Below are positions 61,171 through 64,000 of a stretch of DNA of 64,000 bases, piece by piece. The stretch comes from Deltaproteobacteria bacterium (GTDB lineage Bacteria; Myxococcota_A; JAADFL01): assembly GCA_013152945.1 (NCBI GenBank), contig JAADFL010000158.1, positions 1-64,000 of the forward strand, read 5' to 3'. The notes beneath the pieces were generated by a model. The model saw nothing but the letters and a program-made list of their open reading frames with translations. It made no database searches and was not told the DNA's origin. A program made the position numbers and the translations under genes. Position 1 is the first letter of the stretch, and the number at the start of each line of letters is the position of its first letter.

Positions 61171-61836
61171 CTACAATTCTATCAGGCCATGTCTCAAACC
61201 TTCAGTTATTGCTTCCACCCGGTTGGTAACATCCAACTTCTGGTATATGTGCTCCAGGTGGGTCCTGATCGTGGCCCGGCTGACCCCCAAAACCCTTGCC
61301 GCCTCCTTGTTCGACAACCCCTTTGCAATGAGTTCCAGGACTTCCCGCTCCCTATTGGTCAGCTTCGGCACCTCCTCGGCCACATCCGCCTTTTGAGCAG
61401 CCTCGGCCGCCCTTCTGAAATGCTCGAGCAGACTTCTTGCAAGATTAGGCTGTATTACACTTCCGCCGCTTCGAATTTCTTCGATGGCTTCTATTATTTT
61501 ATCCGTCGGAACTCCCTTGAGCAAATAGCCGCTGGCCCCGGCCCTTACAGCTTCCATGACCCTGACCTCGTCGTCGAACACAGTGAAAATCAGAATCTCC
61601 AAGTCCGGAAGCTTATTCTTTACCCTCTTTGTAACTTCTATCCCATCGATTCCCGGAAGGCCGAGATCCAGTATCATTACTTGTGGCTTGAGCTTGAACG
61701 CAAGCTCGATAGCCTCCTCGCCGTTCATGGCGCTGCCCAGTATTTCGATTTCCTTTTTTCTGCCCAGCATTCTTAAAAGTTGTTTCAAGACCTTGGGCTC
61801 GTCTTCCACCACCAACACAGTAGTTTTTTCCTGCAT
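61171..61836 (-). CDS. NarL/LuxR-family response regulator
   Basis: A 221-residue two-component regulator. The receiver has Glu11-Asp12, phospho-acceptor Asp57 (VMILDLGLPGIDG) and a Lys in GYLLKG. After a linker, a LuxR-type helix-turn-helix follows: LTNREREVLELIAKGLSNKEA... with the recognition helix near RATIRTHLEHIYQKL. It should bind DNA after phosphorylation by the kinase encoded upstream. AAGGAT is 7 nt before the ATG, right next to the repeated hairpin block. The downstream SGNH gene may belong to the operon. Confidence 0.95.
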   Translation of the reverse strand: MQEKTTVLVVEDEPKVLKQLLRMLGRKKEIEILGSAMNGEEAIELAFKLKPQVMILDLGLPGIDGIEVTKRVKNKLPDLEILIFTVFDDEVRVMEAVRAGASGYLLKGVPTDKIIEAIEEIRSGGSVIQPNLARSLLEHFRRAAEAAQKADVAEEVPKLTNREREVLELIAKGLSNKEAARVLGVSRATIRTHLEHIYQKLDVTNRVEAITEGLRHGLIEL

Positions 61837-61847
61837 CCCGGGATCCT

Positions 61848-61895
61848 TTCTTGTTCCGGCCGGTTCTTGTTCCGGCCGGTTCTTGTTCCGGCCGG
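61848..61895 (-). repeat. Three perfect 16-nt tandem repeats able to form alternative hairpins
   Basis: On the transcribed sense (minus) strand the unit is CCGGCCGGAACAAGAA. CCGGCCGG is self-complementary, so any two copies can pair into an 8-bp hairpin. Only one pair of adjacent copies (1-2 or 2-3) can form at once. The block fills the 66-nt gap between the kinase stop and the regulator's ribosome-binding site. Confidence 0.9.
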
Positions 61896-61902
61896 CCGAT
61901 TA

Positions 61903-63162
61903 TCAATCAGGCGCGGGAGATATTTTCGGATTCGGTTGAGAATTATAGGGTATTTTGACCTTCACCTGAGTGCCCTGTCCCGGCCTTGATTCCAACTCAA
62001 AAGAACCATTAACCTGTTTCGCCCGTTCACGCATGTGTAAAAGACCGAAGTGGCCCGATGCAACGTTCTCGGGAATAAAACCTTTTCCATTGTCCTTCAC
62101 GACAAGGACCACCTCTTCTTCAAAGAATGTAATACTCACTTCAACAATGCAGGAACCGGCATGTTTGTGCGCATTGTTCAGTGCCTCCTGGAGAACCCTG
62201 AAGATTCCGAGTTGAGCATCGGGTTCAAGGAGCCTTTCCCTGCCGATTCTCTTGAACTCCACGTCAAGACCTGTACGTTCCCTGAAGGAGGCGCAATAAT
62301 CTTCCATTGCGTCACCCAGTGCAAGGCCCTCACGCATCATCTGGACGGAACGTCTAAGCTCGTCGATGCTCTCCTCTACCGTGGTCTTCAATTCCTGTAT
62401 TTCATCGGTAAGTTCCTCGATGGAACCCGAGGACGCCAACTCGGCCAAGTAGTCAGCCTGGAGCACGACAGACGACAAATTGGCGCCGAGTCCGTCATGG
62501 ATTTCCCTTGCTATACGGTTGCGCTCTTCCCTGACCTCCATCTCACGCAGTTCTCCCTGCAGTTTGATAATCTCCCCTGTCTGACTCTGGTCCCGCTCGT
62601 TGAGGTACACGATAACGTACACCACAATAAAATTTAACGCAGTGTAATACAATAATATAAAGATATCGGATACAGGCATTTGAACCGTTACAAAGAGCTG
62701 TTGGATCCGGGCCACCACGGGCAGCGTAAGCAATGGCGGTAGTATGGCCAGGGGCTTTGGAAACAAGAGTGCGAAGAAAATGGTAAACACCACTTGTGTG
62801 GGCATAACAGGACTTCTCAGGCCGCCGGATGCGCTGATAAGGTAAACCAGGGTAATCAAATCCAGGCATAATGTGACAAAGGTCAACGGCCTGGCAAACC
62901 TTCTGCCTATAGCCAGGAAACAGGCAGATGAATAAGCCAGCATGATGCCGTACCATATAAAAGAAAACGGCCCCAAGACTCCGAGTTCGGCTGCCCATGG
63001 TCTAATGGCAAGAACCCCCAGGCCGATTGCCAAAAAGGCCATCCTTGCAAAGAACAACGCCCTGCTCCTTGTGGCGAACCTGTAGATAACACTCGCTTCC
63101 AAATCATCAGAAGCGGTTTCCCTTGCCGCCAAGCCCTTGAGCCTTGCAGTCAAAGTCTTCAT
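61903..63162 (-). CDS. NarL-type sensor histidine kinase
   Basis: A 419-residue membrane kinase. Six or so hydrophobic helices lie in residues 35-190, with little periplasmic part, so it may sense a membrane or intramembrane signal. A coiled coil leads to a HisKA_3 domain with His222 in RNRIAREIHDGLGANLSS. The ATPase domain has EALNNAHKHAG, DNGKGF and GLLHMRERA. It should phosphorylate the downstream response regulator. ATG with AGGAGAG 5 nt before it was chosen over one 30 nt upstream. Confidence 0.95.
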   Translation of the reverse strand: MKTLTARLKGLAARETASDDLEASVIYRFATRSRALFFARMAFLAIGLGVLAIRPWAAELGVLGPFSFIWYGIMLAYSSACFLAIGRRFARPLTFVTLCLDLITLVYLISASGGLRSPVMPTQVVFTIFFALLFPKPLAILPPLLTLPVVARIQQLFVTVQMPVSDIFILLYYTALNFIVVYVIVYLNERDQSQTGEIIKLQGELREMEVREERNRIAREIHDGLGANLSSVVLQADYLAELASSGSIEELTDEIQELKTTVEESIDELRRSVQMMREGLALGDAMEDYCASFRERTGLDVEFKRIGRERLLEPDAQLGIFRVLQEALNNAHKHAGSCIVEVSITFFEEEVVLVVKDNGKGFIPENVASGHFGLLHMRERAKQVNGSFELESRPGQGTQVKVKIPYNSQPNPKISPAPD

Positions 63163-63291
63163 GACTCTCCTGTTCCATGTCGATCCCTGCACCCATTCAC
63201 ATGGATCATATTATTACATGATGTTCCGCTTATTCGAAAGGCAAGAAGAAAATCTTCCGTTGCCGGGACATATAGCCCCGGACGATCATGT

Positions 63292-64000
63292 TTAAGCAGC
63301 AGGCTCGTTTCCAAGCCAGGCGTTTAGGCCCCGGGCCTTGCAAAAGGATTGGTATTTTGCCATTGCTGCAATCGCCCTGACTCCACGCTCCGGGGAGGAG
63401 TACACAACTAGTCTTTGTCCGCTGGAAGAACCATCCTGGAGATCCTCGTTCTTCATGGACACGCCGATGATGGGTTTCCTGGATTTTTCTATCAAATCTG
63501 AAATACGTTCCCTGAAGGCTGCATCAGCAGCCTCGGCCGCAGCTATTAGCGCCCTGCCGAACACCGACCCTGAAGAGTTCTTGATCAGGGTGGCTCCCCC
63601 AATGGTTCCCAGAGTCAATACAGCATCCACATTGGGTGAAAGGGCCACAGCTTCCAATGCCTTCATGTGCGCGTTCAAATCGAGGGAACCGACAAGGTCC
63701 ACCGGGTTTCCCCTGCTCCAGTACTCGGGCAGCACCTTGTCCAATTTCTCCAGTGTCTCCTGATCCAACCGGGGAACTTGTAGGCCGGCTTTCCGGCACA
63801 GATCTGTTGTTACCACGCCCCAGCCTCCGCCCCAGCTCACTATTCCCACTCTCAAGCCCTTGGGTAACGGCAAGTACAGGAAAGCCCTTGCAAAGTCCAC
63901 TATGTGTTCAGTGCCATAGGCCCTGACAATTCCGGCTTGGTCGAGAGCACCCTGGAATATCCTGGGACTGCTTGCCATGGCACCGCAATGTGAACCCGCG
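63292..64000 (-). CDS. ADP-forming acyl-CoA synthetase-like protein (partial)
   Basis: The 3' part of a gene running off the right edge. Reading continues to the last base, and the visible start of the protein includes GSHCGAM, matching the SHTGALAGS segment of ADP-forming acetate-CoA ligase alpha/acyl-CoA synthetase (NDP-forming) domains. GLRVGIVSWGGGWGVVTTDLC and GNPVDLVGSLD are further conserved blocks. Such enzymes make ATP from acyl-CoA. The N-terminal CoA-binding part lies outside the window, so full domain structure cannot be told. A gap of 129 nt separates it from the kinase start. Confidence 0.8.
   Translation of the reverse strand, partial: AGSHCGAMASSPRIFQGALDQAGIVRAYGTEHIVDFARAFLYLPLPKGLRVGIVSWGGGWGVVTTDLCRKAGLQVPRLDQETLEKLDKVLPEYWSRGNPVDLVGSLDLNAHMKALEAVALSPNVDAVLTLGTIGGATLIKNSSGSVFGRALIAAAEAADAAFRERISDLIEKSRKPIIGVSMKNEDLQDGSSSGQRLVVYSSPERGVRAIAAMAKYQSFCKARGLNAWLGNEPAA

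Overview
The window looks like chromosomal DNA from a deltaproteobacterial, probably Myxococcota-like, bacterium of intermediate GC content. Support comes from a secreted protein ending in an Asp-Thr-rich linker and a MYXO-CTERM-type tail (Gly-Cys, hydrophobic helix, basic end), many TPR and FHA proteins, a TonB protein of the kind common in myxobacteria, and FAD/Fe-S genes common in that group. The exact lineage cannot be settled by eye. I saw no rRNA, tRNA, insertion sequence, integrase or CRISPR array. Coding density is high, with many 1-8 nt gene overlaps, and several genes appear to start with TTG.

Region by region: (1) 0.2-4.2 kb, minus strand: a three-subunit molybdenum hydroxylase (FAD, 2Fe-2S, molybdopterin subunits) followed by a small ThiS/MoaD-like protein. 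(2) 4.3-6.3 kb: the MYXO-CTERM-type secreted protein. (3) 6.5-19.3 kb: a Tad/Flp pilus locus with two TadE-like pseudopilins, a TadG-like protein, an Flp pilin, CpaB, TadB, TadC and two membrane FHA proteins. The TadA/CpaF ATPase, TadZ, secretin and prepilin peptidase are not here. (4) 19.5-22.3 kb: two secreted proteins, one Cys/His-rich and one a thioredoxin-like fold without catalytic cysteines. (5) 22.5-30.9 kb: housekeeping and stress genes: Nudix, J-domain/TPR, family-4 uracil-DNA glycosylase, NfeD plus SPFH, HU-like protein, SpoIID-like, diguanylate cyclase, QueA.

(6) 31-34.7 kb: a tightly coupled trio of an alkyl-DHAP-synthase-like flavoprotein, a GlcE-like flavoprotein and a GlcF-like CCG iron-sulfur protein. 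(7) 34.8-39.9 kb: a membrane sulfatase-fold enzyme with a 12-nt tandem repeat in its linker, then ClpB. (8) 39.9-46.1 kb: an unusual repeat lipoprotein, a TPR protein with a LolB-like lipoprotein, and an ECF sigma factor with a zinc-finger anti-sigma factor carrying a TPR tail. (9) 46.2-49.6 kb: glycine cleavage genes gcvH-gcvPA-gcvPB without gcvT. (10) 49.8-53.1 kb: TonB-like protein, radical SAM protein, zinc-ribbon protein.

(11) 53.2-61.1 kb: an envelope-glycan-like set: GT2 glycosyltransferase, methyltransferase, polytopic membrane protein, sugar-nucleotidyltransferase, AmgK-like kinase, MidA-like methyltransferase, SGNH protein. (12) 61.2-63.2 kb: a NarL-type two-component pair whose intergenic gap holds three perfect 16-nt repeats able to form alternative hairpins. 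(13) The right edge cuts an ADP-forming acyl-CoA synthetase-like gene.

The most notable candidates for new biology are the Tad locus with paired FHA membrane proteins, the flavoprotein/CCG trio with an AGPS-like large subunit, the repeat lipoprotein with a phage-tail-assembly-like pattern, and the repeat-controlled junction of the two-component operon. All functions below are read by eye from sequence; no database search was run.
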